DNA of 64,000 nucleotides. Source: Verticillium longisporum. Taxonomy: Eukaryota > Ascomycota > Sordariomycetes > Glomerellales > Plectosphaerellaceae. Location: contig JAETXT010000013.1 in assembly GCA_019188255.1 (NCBI GenBank), positions 1,922,001 through 1,986,000 on the forward strand, given 5' to 3'. A model generated the notes under the pieces. The model ran no database searches, was not told where the DNA came from, and worked only from the letters and a program-made list of their open reading frames with translations. The translations under genes and the position numbers were made by a program. This document shows positions 10,932 to 22,990 of the stretch, in pieces (positions within the stretch are counted from its first letter, which is position 1; every line of letters begins with the position of its first letter).

Positions 10932-13537
10932 TCACCCACCCCGTTCACCGAACTCCTGCGCCCAGTCCTCGTACTCTTTAAGACCAGTCTTGCTGACACT
11001 AGGCCGAATGTTTGTCAAGCTAGCCTTGAAGTCAATTATAGATATAGGACGAATGTCGTCCATTGTCATGTGCAGGAGTGCCTCGCCCAACGACCTTAGA
11101 GGACCCATCGCTGCGTCTTTTGCTAGGGCAGTGATGTCAGAGCCCGAAAAGCCTATTTATAAAAGACGTTGCGTTAGTTTTCCGATTGACAACGAACGTA
11201 AAAAAAGGACTCCTCTGTTGAGCAAATCTTACCATCCGTGAGTCTGACCAGTTCTTCAACGTCAAAATCGGACAAGCCATGTTTCTGCTGACTTAGCAAC
11301 GTTCTGAGCTGCGTAGACCTCGTCTCTGGCTCAGGAAGGGGAATGTATTGACGGCGAACAAAACGTCGACGTGCAGCTTCGTCGATAGCCCAAGGGAGAT
11401 TAGTAGCAGCAAGAACCAGAACACGGTTCGCATCTCCACGAGACTTGTCCAACTCGTCAGGTGCCCTACCGGCTGCTGCACGTTGTAGGTCGCTCCACTG
11501 GATCAGAAATTCCGTCTTGATGCGTCGCGTTGCCTCGTGTTCGCCCGAACCTGATCTCTGGGAGAGGAGGGAGTCAATCTCATCGACAAAGATAATACTA
11601 GGGGCCAGTTCCTTCGCCAGGGAGAAAAGTGCGCGAACCAGCTTTTCTGACTCGCCGAGATACTTGCTCGTGAGACTGCTGGCGGAGATCGAGAAAAACG
11701 TTGATCGAGATTCTGTAGCGACCGCCCGAGCAAGCATCGTCTTGCCAGTGCCAGGAGGGCCAAAAAGAAGCATGCCGCGAGCTGGTTCTCGTAAACCCAT
11801 GAACAGGTCTGGCCGCAGGAAAGGGTAGACCACTGCCTCTCGCAGCGCGTTCTTTGCTATCTCAAGCCCGGCGACATCGCTCCAATGCACCTCGTCGCCC
11901 TTCACAACAATCTCGTTCAAAATCTGTTTGGCAGCACCTTCATCCACTCCTGGTGGCAGGTTTTTTAGGATAGCTTTCTTGCGTTTCTTCCATTCCGTCT
12001 TATATGGGGAAACTTCCCCAGCATCTGATCCGTCAGACGACTTGGCGTCAGTGTCAGCAATAATTGCATCTTCCTTTCGCTTCCCTTTGGGCCTCCTTCT
12101 GGTAGGCCTTTGCGGCGACGTCCGGTGACCTGAGTTTTCGGAGGCGCTCGAATCTCGTGATGGTGAACGAGGTCTTCTCACTGCTTGGTTCGCGACGGCT
12201 TTCGCGGGCCTGTCTCGTCCTTGTCCGCTTGAAGAAGAAGGTTCTGCACGCTTCGGGCCTTCTCCAACAGCCTTTCGCCTAATGCCAGAATCCGAGGCGC
12301 TCTTGCGTCGGTCATGTGCCTCATCAATATCGGAATGGCTGGTTCCCTCTTTTCGCGCTGCTCTAGCGGCCGGGACTGATAGTGCGGCATTGCGAGATCG
12401 GGATATGCGATCTTGTTTTGGCGTAGCGAGCTCCGGCGATGACGAATCTTGAATGGAGACGGAATTCAGAGCACTCGAAGCCGCGCTGACCGACAAAGCG
12501 GATGGCCGATCGTAAGAGAACTCTTCGGAATGTCTTGTAGGACGTGACCCATCGGGCAACGCCGCATCCGCATCCCGGGGCGTGACGAGCCTCCGTGTAT
12601 GGATATCCCATTGCAGAGGGGAGACACCTGCACTTTTCTTGGGCTGCTCGTTGCTTTGCCGAGGGCTTGCACTGGAAGATACAGACTCACTCCCAGAGCC
12701 TAGCCCTCTCAAGAGCCGGTCTTTCGAAGTCAAGGCACTCCATGCAAGTGTAGCGGCCTTACTTGCTCCTGGACCTTCGGGTTTGGCAGACTTGCGGGAA
12801 AGCTTGGTTGTCTTTTCTCCTGGTCTCGCGCTGCGCAATGTGGTTCTCATTGTGTGCTTTTCAGGACTAGGTGAACGCATCATCTTCTCCTTCGTGTTGT
12901 TCGCCGAATGTGTTCGTGCAGAACCCGGAGATGGCAGCACTCCAGCTTCGGGGCCGGAGCCGGAACCTGATGCGTTTCCACTCACGACAGCTCGTTCCGA
13001 AGATGTCCGATTCGGCAATGAGGGTCTACTGGGCAAGGAAGGGCGTGATAATTCGGGATACGTCGCTGCTGGGATGGTGCCTTGGCCAATCCAGCCGCGC
13101 GCAGATGTTGGGCTCGAGACTGCCATGCCAGGTGGGCTCGTAAAATTTGCAGCGGCAGAACGCGCCGGTGTAGAAGACCTAGGCGCTTCTTGTCGAGACA
13201 TACGCAAGGCTTCCAGTAGATCGATACGCTCTTTGCATTGCAGTTCGAGCTGCAACAAGGAGTCGACCAGAGCCGCCTCGGTTTCAGACCTCGGGGTGTA
13301 GTTAGGGAGGACTTTGCTGGAATGGTGACTTAGGATTTCGTCCAAGGCATTACGCCAACATCGCATCGCATCTTCTTCGTTGCCCTGTCGAAAAATAATG
13401 CATTAGTACACTCTCGATCAACAGGAACAAAAGGAGCACTCGCGAACCTGACTCTCGTAGTAGACTGCCGTTGAGCATTTCAGATAACTGTCATCGTACG
13501 TCTTTTGCAGTATGGCCAGGCCCCTATTGCGTGACAT
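10932..13537 (-). CDS. Spastin/katanin/Vps4-class (meiotic-clade) AAA ATPase
   Basis: A protein of about 820 residues in three exons: 13537-13448, 13384-11233 and 11152-10932; introns 13385-13447 and 11153-11232 splice in frame. The N-terminal 80 residues ([21 protein letters not shown]..., [17 protein letters not shown]) look like a MIT-type helical hairpin. A long Ser/Pro/Arg-rich disordered middle follows. The single AAA domain starts at about residue 530: [16 protein letters not shown], Walker [10 protein letters not shown], pore loop SKYLGESEK, Walker [14 protein letters not shown], sensor [15 protein letters not shown], arginine fingers RRRFVRR, and sensor-2 [12 protein letters not shown]. 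This set is intact, so an active hexameric unfoldase or microtubule-severing enzyme is plausible. It may be the fungal spastin-like or Sap1-like member; the exact orthology is not settled from sequence alone. Confidence 0.9.
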
Positions 13538-14185
13538 CGCATCAAGACCGCCGGGGCATGACGGGGTGTCCAGATATAAAAAGGCGTTGCTGCTATTTGC
13601 TTGTCTACTGCTCTGGAGGGGCTGGAGGTTGAAGGCAAATCGAGTTAGGCTTGTGGTCCGCTTGGGTTACGAGGGCGGGCATAGCCACACAGGCGCGCTG
13701 ATCATGAACCGACGTCTTGACAGTGCATGCGAAACACCTTCTGAGATGTGTATTGAGCAACCGATAATGTGGTCTTCGGATTTGTCGAGGTTTGGGTGGT
13801 AGGGATTCGATTAGGCTGCTTTGCAGAGCGAAGGTGGGCAATTGAGGTTGGTGGTGGATTGTGATATGACGTCGCCGTTTGCGCTTGGTCTGCATTGAGA
13901 TACGGGCTCCCTTGGCTGGGGGCTGACGACGCTGTACGCCTTCGTCCATAGCTCGCAAGGCACAAACCAGCCGCATTACATGATTGTCTCGCATCCGGAT
14001 TGCGTATCCGCATTTTCTTCCCACTGAACTAAAGTACACCTATGTGTCTGCGACAGCTATAGACATCGTATTTGCATAGTCTTCATGCCGCTCCTCACAG
14101 CACAGGAAGATCACCACGGCCCCAGGAAGCCTGAGTCTACGTCATTGACTTGGCATCAAACCTCCGAATTGAAATGTTATTTGAG
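13538..14185. other. AAA-ATPase upstream region / COG6 downstream region
   Basis: About 650 bp. An open frame on the minus strand (13605-14039) is rich in Arg, His and Pro, matches nothing I know, and probably lies in the 5' leader or promoter of the AAA-ATPase gene. Confidence 0.5.
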
Positions 14186-16321
14186 TTACGAAAGTAAGAC
14201 TTGGATCTCTCCAGTTGTTCTGGGAAATAATGCCCGGAGTGACTGTGACTCAACAATGCCATCCGCTGCCGAGCTTGCGTCAACACCGCTCAAAGAGTCT
14301 GCTGCAAGGAGCATCTCCTCAATATGTTCGAAATCCTGGCAGAACCGTACGGCAGCCTTTTCTGTCACTTCGCGAGCTAGGTTAGGATCTTGCACATGCT
14401 GGACCTGGTCTGCAGCGTCTATGAGCGCGGACGGCAAGAAGTCGTCGAGTGCTAGACTAGCACGTCGCAAGGCGTCAGGTTGCATTGGTTCGAGCAGCCG
14501 CAGCTTTTGGACACCTTGGGCATCTGCCGTCAGGTTCTCGAGTGCGCTGATCATTTCCTCGAGCCCCGAGGCATGTCGAAGGAACTGATATTGGCTCGCC
14601 AAAAGTGTCTTGGACTCCTCTCCAACCCTCTCCTCAAGCAGACGCACTCGTTTCCGCGTAAAATCAAATGGCTGCAACGAAGACTTCGCTGCCATCAAGC
14701 AGTTCACGATGAAGATGGCACCTTGGAGAGACCCTGCTCCCCTAGCCATGCTTTCACAGCCCGCAATGAACGGCTCGAATGATTCAGCCAAGATAGGCTG
14801 GAAGTCGCTCTCACGATCCGTCGAGCCAGTCATGGACGTTTCGTACGTTTGCATGATGGTTTTCAGCTGCTCAAGCGCATTGAGAAGAAACTCTGGTGGT
14901 CCCAAATCCGACGGCGTCTGCTGAAAATCCCCCTGCAACCTAGCAATATGATCGCGCACCAAGGATCTGAACTGTCTCAACGCCTCGGTCTCCAGGCCAG
15001 TCAAGAGCTCTAAGAGTCCAGAGGCATCGCCCAAAAGCTTTGCGAACGTGAAGCGGTAGAAGCCCAGAAGATTCGCTAGCTTATAGGACAGGATTGTGTC
15101 TTCATTGGATTGAATGACTTGTTCGACACGTTGTCGCAATATCCTGGCTACCGCTGACACGTCTCGGTCAACAAGCTCGTTCAAGGCCTTAAGTCCATCG
15201 AAAGCTTGTATGTCGGAGTCTTCGGTATTATCAATAAGCTGCCATAATTCTGTTGCGCGGCCTGTTTGCAGGCCTTTGGCGATCTCATCAACGTCCGCCA
15301 TAAAAAGAGTTTCGAGTGCTTCTCGTTCACCGACTGTGGCAGAGTGAACCCACGCAAGCATGTCGCCAACGTAGCGCAGAGGATCGTGCGCGGCCATTTC
15401 GATGGGCTTCACTGTGTTGTCATGTTGTCCAGTACTCGACGTACCCGTCAGAGCAGTGTGGAACGCATCAGACAGAATGCGATGCCTAGCGTCGGCAAAG
15501 TAGTCGAGACATCCCTGGAAGAGCGAAGGTCTTTCCGAAAGGACTCGGATCGCGCGGCGGATCGAAGTATTCAGCTGTGGGTTCTCAAGGTTGAGCGTTT
15601 TGAACTCCTTCTGCACCCATTTGTATAGTTTTTGGAAAGCCAGGTTCAGATTCTTTGAGGTCTGTTCCATGATCTCCAAACCAAGGTTCTGGTTCTCGAA
15701 GCCTAACAGGGCCTCGCAATCCGAACTGATCTTTTTGGCTCTGGCCAGTGTGGCAAAGAAGTCCTCGTTCACAGGTTCTGCCGACGAGGTCAGTGTGGCG
15801 ATTTCATCATTGGTAAATAAGAAGTGGCCACAAAACGCTGCAAGAAGCTGTTGTTTGGTGGAAACGTCCTCTCGCTGCTGGATCAACAAAGCAGCATCCT
15901 GAAGCACAGGTGCCGTCTGTGTATGCGACGTAGCTATTGGCCCTCGCATTTCATCGTACGTCTCATTCAGTTGGTTCAGGGTGTGGCGTACCCGACGCAA
16001 TTGCTGGTATCATAGATCAGTACGTGGACCAGGTAGAGAGAGGCAAGCTATAGGGAGATCGAAACTCACGTCGGCAACACGCCCAAAGTCATTAATAATC
16101 TCGCCATTACACTCGATCATCTCCTTCTGAAGATCCAGACGCACCTGTCGCCGCACGCGAGGCTGGTTGTTTATTTGCTTCTCATCTAGAAGAGCCAATG
16201 CCTCTCGGAACTCGGAATCGGCGTAGGAAGTGGACAGGATTGCAGTGGCCTTTGAGGACAATGGGTTTGGGCCCTTCGAGAGAGCTGGGGAGGCCCCGGA
16301 TTGTAAGGTCGACGCGTCCAT
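14186..16321 (-). CDS. COG6: Conserved oligomeric Golgi complex subunit 6
   Basis: A lobe-B subunit of the COG tethering complex, which recycles glycosylation enzymes within the Golgi. Exons 16321-16070 and 16003-14186; the intron 16004-16069 (GTGAGT donor, TACCAG acceptor) joins FGRVAD to [19 protein letters not shown]. The protein is about 689 residues. Recognisable parts are the N-terminal [38 protein letters not shown], and the central [18 protein letters not shown] and [19 protein letters not shown] blocks, with helical (CATCHR-like) composition throughout. I chose ATG 16321 (MDASTLQSG) because the frame further upstream starts only with GTG. No frame break was found here, unlike several neighbours. 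It is divergent from ATG9, which also acts on Golgi-derived vesicles. Confidence 0.93.
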
Positions 16322-17102
16322 TTCAGTTGACACAAACGGGATCGTGTGAGTGGCAAAATTTACAGGCCACTGAAGAACGTATGACCTAATTGTGATCCAT
16401 GGACTTGGGCTGGATGGTGTATGTTCGTGGATGGCCAGAAGATGGGTATCCGAATCACCTGTGGTGGTAGACCATAGTTAGTACCACTTGTTCAATGTGT
16501 GAGCTGTCGAAAATGATGAGCTCCCTCAGCGACGTGATCTACACAGCCTTCTAGCCCATAAATGGATAGTCCAAGCTCTGGCCACCGACATTCATCAAGG
16601 GTCTCGTGCAAAGTGGAGACCTTGCAGGGGTGCCTGACCCCATCATGTGGCATGGCTTTCCAAACGTCATTCTCCGATAAGATCCCCAGGCTGCATCACG
16701 CTGGCTAGCAACCTGACTGTCGTACCAAACCCTCATGGTTGCAACAACAAGGTCAGTCTACCAAACCCAGATCCGGTAGTTACCAGAGCTGAAGATTCCT
16801 GATGTAGCGTGACCGCATCTATCACTTCATCTGTTCCGCACGCTGTTTTGAGGTCACAACGACGACGCCTTGCCTCTTCGTCTTCTCGGATGAAACGATC
16901 TCTATCGCCTACTCCCTTCCAACAACACGTCTCTTTCAACTCTTGCTGAAGGCTGGCCGTGCTGGCAGCCACATGAATCTTTTTCTTCATTACAGAACCA
17001 TCTTCAAGCCGAATTTCTAGCCCTCTCCCTTCCGATCATGAGCCTCGACGCCTACGGCAGCTCATCCGAATCGCTTTCCAGTCGGTAGATCGTTGTTGTG
17101 CC
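16322..17102. promoter_or_regulatory. Bidirectional promoter region, COG6 / ATG9
   Basis: About 780 bp between divergent starts. It holds both promoters by position. A pyrimidine-rich leader precedes the ATG9 start. No tRNA or specific site identified. Confidence 0.45.
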
Positions 17103-19944
17103 ATGGCGTCGAACCTCTTTTCACGGGATACCGTTCCTGGTAGAGTCACGAAGTCATTCTACGAAGAGCTTAGAGGGGCCAGCAGAGAAGACGAAGACAT
17201 TGAGAATAACGCTGGTGCTGACCTGGACGAGAACAACTGGAACCAGCACTTTCTGGACCAAGACCTCGACGGCCTTGCTATCGAAGACAGTCGTACTACG
17301 GCTGATGGTACGGCGAATTTGGTTCGCCAGGCAAAGAAGACTCCACAAAATCGACCGGCGGTTTCAAATCATTGGCATGGCTCAGGCCGTGAGGACGAGG
17401 GCGATAATGATGTCCCAGCGTCATTGCTCGTCGAGGCGAATGAAGCGGAGCAAATAGGCAAGTCTACGCATCGTAAGCAACTGCTAGCCACGTCACGGCG
17501 ACATAAACCTCCGGGCCAACCTTCGCGACAGTCGCAAGCGCAATGGGAACGAGCGCAGTCCCAACAAAGGCTGTATCATGAGTTGCCTCTCCGATCGCCC
17601 GGGGCCAAACCGTCAACCGCACTTGGAGGAGTGGTTTCGGGTAGCCCCAGGGAACAGGCACTCTGGAGGTGGATAAACGTGTCGAACCTTGACTTTTTAT
17701 GAGGGATGTCTATGAATACTACCTTGGCAGCGGGTTTTGGTGCATCTTGTGCGAGCGCGCTCTGCACCTTGTGTAAGTCTTGAATTCGACCCTGAAGTAC
17801 TATACACGTGAAGGAGGCTAACATTTCACAGGCAATCCACATTTATCACGATTTTTCTCACCTTTCTTACGCAATGCATTGAATACAACAAGGTGCCTGG
17901 GAGTAGCTCACTGTCACAAATCATCACCCCTCAGTGTACAAAAAAGATGTCGTGGTATTGGAATCTAGGACTGTGGCTATTCGTCTTCTATTTTATCTGG
18001 AAGGCAGTTCAGTTCTCTGTCGACACTCGTCGATTGATTACCATGCGAAACTTTTATGTCCATCTCTTGGAGATTCCTGAGCAAGACATGCAAACTGTTT
18101 CGTGGCAAGACATTGTTGCACGCATCATGGCTCTCAGAGATGCCAATCCGAACACGGCACTGAACATGACCCGGACGCAGCGAGACTGGATCCGCGCGCA
18201 TTCAAAAGAGCGTTTGGATGCTGTTGATATCGCCAGCCGTCTCATGCGGAAAGACAACTATCTCATCGCCATGATCAACAAGGACGTTCTGGACATGACC
18301 TTACCGATTCCATTCATGCAAAACCGTCAATTCTTTTCCGGAACGCTCCAGTGGTGGCTTTACTTCAGCGTCATTGACCTCATCTTTGACCAAAGTGGCC
18401 AAGTCAACCAAGAGTTTCTGAAATCAGATCGACGAGGCTTGCTCAGCCGTAAGCTGCGGGATCGTTTTGTCTGTGCGGGTTTGCTCAACCTGCTCTGTAC
18501 GCCGTTCTGGATCGGCTATCAGACGGTGATTCATCTACTCAATTATTATAATGTTTGTTTACCCGAAATGTGCGTGCTGTAACCTACTGACGACCTTGAA
18601 TAGGAGTACAAGAAGAACTCGGCCACGCTTGGTGATCGCCGTTATACAGCCCTGGCCAGGTGGAAATTCCGCGAGTTCAACGAACTACCCCATCTATTTC
18701 AAGAACGGATCAATATGTCATACCCATTTGCAAGCCGATATATCGACCAATTTCCGAAGCGGCTCGTAGAACAAGTAGCGAGGTCTGTTACCTTCATGTC
18801 CGGCGCCATTACCTTCACACTCGCCGCAGCTTCATTCCTCGACCCGGAGCTATTCCTTGGCTTCGAAATCACTAAGGACAGGACGGCGCTGTTCTACATC
18901 GGAGTTTTCGGTACCATTTGGGCTCTCGCCAGGGGTATGATATCAGAGGAGACTACAGTTTTTGATCCCGAATTTGCGCTGAAGGGCGTCTTGGACTTTA
19001 CTCATCACATGCCAGACCATTGGCAAGGGCGACTCCACAGCTTTGATGTGAAGCAGGAGTTTTCCGAACTCTACAAGCTCAAGGTCGTAATTCTCGCGGA
19101 AGAGATTCTGGGCATCTTCCTCGCATCGTTTGTGCTGCTTTTTCCGCCCCAAAAGCAGTGACCAAATCATCGACTTTGTGCGAGAATTTACGATCCATGT
19201 CGATGGCTTGGGATACGTATGCTCTTTTGCAGAATTCGACTTTAGAAGAGGCCTTGGGAACCAAAAACCGACAGCTGGAGTCGACGACGTCCGCGAAGAT
19301 TATTACACAACCAAGCATGGTAAAATGGCTGCATCATATTACGGGTTTCTCGAGAACTACGTGATCAATCCCAAGACAGGTATGCCGGGTGGCCACGTGC
19401 CGCCTAGCATGCGGCAGCAATTTCACCCTCCTCCGGCGTTCCCAGGACTCAACTCTCCGAATTTGGCAGCCGAGATCCCGGGTTCGCGAGAGGGGCGAGG
19501 CGAAACAAGCCGCGGCCGCGGCCTTCAAGGGGGCCTCGGCCACCCGGCGAGGACGCCTCGATTTGGGGCGTCCATGACAGCACCCTCCCCATGGCGTCGA
19601 TGCTGCTCGACCCCCATCACCAGCCTTCAGGGACAAACCTAAATGTGCGAAGCACGTACGGTATCAAAGGTCGACAGCATCGTGGCGAACACCCACCAGA
19701 GCGTGGTATCCGCGAAGAGCCTACCGAAGAAGGCATGAGCTCGCAGTTACAATCCTACTCTCAGCGTGAAGATGAAGAAGAAGCGGGCGGACCACTGGGC
19801 GAGTCGGTTTGGCAGACCTCGCCCGCCAAGAACTTGGGTAGGGAGAGTAGCGGGGCTTTGTCGCGAGAGCCAGACACTGGCGTGCTGGGGTTGATCCAGC
19901 AATTCCAACAAGCACAACGCAACAACAGGTTAGGAGGGGCGTGA
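17103..19944 (+). CDS. ATG9: Autophagy-related protein 9 (lipid scramblase), with three apparent frame breaks
   Basis: Atg9 is the multispanning scramblase of autophagy vesicles that helps expand the isolation membrane. Exons 17103-17772, 17832-18552 and 18604-19944; introns 17773-17831 and 18553-18603 are consistent with the frame. Signature regions: [12 protein letters not shown], the spans around [17 protein letters not shown] and [54 protein letters not shown], and [14 protein letters not shown]. The C-terminal tail has [14 protein letters not shown] and ends near [11 protein letters not shown]. Breaks: one T short at T5 17694-17698; one T extra at 19139-19143 (before [14 protein letters not shown]); and a third shift at about 19500-19590. 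Exons total 2732 nt, net one base short, giving about 910 residues if corrected. The normal composition argues for error rather than a pseudogene. Confidence 0.92.
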
Positions 19945-20899
19945 GGTATTTGATAATGCTGACCTGGGTGACTGCTCCAAAGTATTGTACGGATTCTTCT
20001 TTTGCTATGGCAAGTGTGCGTAGACAGGTATTATAACCCTCATGTCAAGGCTGAGGGCAATTCCCTTTCTTCTTTCTCTTTTGGCAGAGGAAGCGCTCGA
20101 TTTCGGTGAACCCTTTGAGTACCGCGCTGTCTAGCATTCGCTACGTCGTCGAAAGACATGCTATTCCACCTGCCCAGAAAGAAAGTCGTATCTCCGAGGA
20201 CGGACACCCACGAATCTGGACTTGGTAATAATGACACGGTCATTGACGCGGGTAACACTGCAACAGCAGCGCCGAGGCTCAGTGCCCAAGCCCCCAACAG
20301 GTGCACTAAGTGTGACTCCGTAGGTGCGTACGTGTGGGGGCCTCGGTGCTAATCAGATGGCGGAGTTAGTGGGTGGGCAGGCTGGCGCGGGAATGTACAC
20401 GTGCACGATAGCAAGCATGACAGGTACATTGATCCCCCAAGTACGGCCCGGCGAGGCCCATCTCCGAGCCCGCAGCTCGCAGCTCGCCGCAAATCAGCTT
20501 TGAATTTTTCGGCCGCCTCCCTCGCTCTCGTTGATGAGTCGTGTACCGTACCTAGCTCACCTCGACAGCCAGAAGCGAAAGTGTACATTTGACACGTAAA
20601 CTCACGCACTTGCCCCCGGAGCTGTTGGATACGTCCTTATCACCTTTTTTGCTTGACGGTTGACCGTACTTCTATACCATTTGCACGATCCGATCGCCGG
20701 TCCGTTCCCGACCTCCACGCCTGCCTCTCTCATCGCGCCTGCAACCCTTCGACTGGCTGTTCCCGGACACCGTCGCAGAAAGAGCACTTCCTATCTCGAC
20801 GACCACATCCATCGCATCCCTTCCTACATCCTCCCAGCCGTCACCCTGGCGGCTCTCCAGCCCAAGCCTTTCGGCGAAGCGCCCGAAGCTGTGGCCGCA
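19945..20899. other. Intergenic, upstream of mitoferrin
   Basis: About 955 bp. A GTACCGTACCTAG patch lies at 20541-20560. The part next to 20900 is CT-rich and is probably the leader of the MRS4 gene; an open frame runs into the gene from 20660 but lacks any conserved feature upstream of MAQPTAEPVEEEYE. Confidence 0.5.
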
Positions 20900-22106
20900 A
20901 TGGCCCAGCCAACTGCCGAGCCGGTCGAGGAAGAATACGAGTGCGCCCTGCCAACGATGGTCTATCGCAATGCGAACGATTGTGCTGACATGATGTTTTT
21001 TCCAGCTATGAATCTCTGCCACCCAACTTTTCCCTGCTCCAAAATATGGCGGCAGGGGCTTTTGCAGGCATAGCAGTACGTGCGCCCTTGCTTGTTCGGA
21101 GGACGACCCTGTCGAGTTGTCCAGTGCTAATAGCATCGCCAGGAGCACACCGTCATATACCCGATCGATGCCATCAAGACGCGCATGCAGGTCCTGAACC
21201 CTACAGCGTCTACCGCGTACAATGGAGTCATCCAGGGAACCTACAAGATGGCCACCGGAGAAGGCTTTCTCAGTCTCTGGCGAGGCATGTCCAGCGTCGT
21301 TGCGGGTGCAGGACCCGCGCACGCCGTTTACTTTGCGACGTACGAGGCCGTCAAGCATGTCATGGGCGGCAACCAGGCTGGTGTGCATCACCCTCTGGCG
21401 GCAGCGACCAGCGGAGCCTGCGCGACCATTGCCAGTGATGCCCTCATGAACCCCTTTGATGGTACGACTCGTCTCCACATTATGAGCTTGGCTATTTCAG
21501 CAATTGGCGGCAAGACATACTGATCTCCTCGGTTTATTACAGTCATCAAGCAGCGCATGCAGATTCAGAACTCGGCCAAGATGTACCGATCCATGACCGA
21601 CTGCGCACGATACGTCTACAAGTCCGAGGGCCTGGGCGCCTTCTACGTGTCCTACCCCACAACGCTCTCCATGACAGTGCCTTTCACCGCGCTTCAGTTC
21701 CTCGCCTACGAGTCCATCTCGACGACGATGAACCCGGACAAGACCTACGACCCGTCAACGCACTGTGTGGCTGGTGGTGTTGCCGGCGGTTTTGCCGCTG
21801 CGCTCACCACACCCATGGATGTAATCAAGACGATGCTGCAGACAAGAGGCACCGCCACGGACCCCGAGCTGAGGACAGTCAACGGCTTCATGGCTGGCTG
21901 CCGGCTGCTTCTGCGCCGCGAGGGCGCACGTGGCTTCTTCAAGGGAATCGGTCCCCGTGTCGTTACGACCATGCCCAGCACGGCCATTTGCTGGTCAGCG
22001 TACGAGGCCTCCAAGTACGTGATCCTAGCTCCTCTTGTATATATGTAGATTAGCTGCTAACCAGATTTCCAGGGCCTACTTCATTCGTCGCAACGATACG
22101 CTGTGA
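20900..22106 (+). CDS. MRS4: Mitoferrin, mitochondrial iron carrier (Mrs3/Mrs4 type)
   Basis: An inner-membrane carrier delivering ferrous iron for heme and Fe-S cluster synthesis. Five exons: 20900-20940, 21006-21075, 21143-21461, 21543-22014 and 22073-22106, giving 311 residues, the usual size. All three mitochondrial-carrier signatures are present: PIDAIKTRMQ, PFDVIKQRMQ and PMDVIKTMLQ, each followed by a second repeat helix (for example GFLSLWRGMSSVVAGAGPAHA and GARGFFKGIGPRVVTTMPSTA). The GPAHA and MNPFD elements are typical of mitoferrins rather than other carriers. The ATG at 20900 has a good context (CCGCAATGG). The short last exon encodes AYFIRRNDTL. Frame is intact throughout. Confidence 0.92.
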
Positions 22107-22990
22107 GGCGGTCCTCCTACCTCTAGCAAGGCCGAGTCGAGGGGTGGGGGGCCGGGAGGCGCATTGATGGTTCAATTTCGCACATTGCATCTGGATTCCC
22201 CACGAAAGAAGGATGCCAGGGCCCCTGCGACCATCGATCGTTGCATTCACCTTCAGGTTGCAAAGTTGATACAGCACGTTCTCAAATGAAGTCACGGAGC
22301 GCATCTGAAATGCCGAAGTATGCTGCCCACCCCGAGTACGATACCACCCAACGACGAAGGCATGGCATCAACAGCAAGGAGAGGAACACACGTCATGTGC
22401 GGCGTATTGTGGACATTGCAGGCAGAGAGGAGGGGGACGACGGGAGAAGCCGCCATCATCATCCATCACGCACAGCTCGCGGCGGTCAATGTGTAAATAT
22501 TATGTGTGTAATCTGAGGGGTTGTGGGAAATCAACCTTGATCAATCGAAGCGTCATAGACGCGCTCTTTGAGCGATGCTACCGCGTGGTACTCTTCACAT
22601 AACTCAACTAGAGTGTCGTTGGATGACGTTGCAACAAGTCAGCGTTGAGGCCACATATGTGCCAAACCAAATACGAGACCATTTTCGGAAAAGGTTATCG
22701 AAGCACCTGACGTCTCAGCACGAAAGAGATGAATATCCACATGACGGATACATGTTCAAGAGTGACAGCTATTCACGTCCACTTTTCTACTTGTCCGACC
22801 AGTCGGTTGGATTAGAGTTTTCACCATAAAAGCCAACTGGCGTGTAGGTTCAACGTGTATGTACGGCCTACTTCTGCAACAGTATCAAACTCCACAAACT
22901 CCTGACGCTCCCGCGCGCACCGCCGTGGCGCATTGCGCTGCGTGTGTTCCGCTCATGGCCCCCAAATTTCAAAATGCTGCACAGAGGAGA
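22107..22990. other. Convergent 3' intergenic region
   Basis: About 880 bp between the mitoferrin stop and the co-chaperone stop. No supported gene. An 873-nt open frame from 22859 on the plus strand is the antisense shadow of the co-chaperone. Confidence 0.6.
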
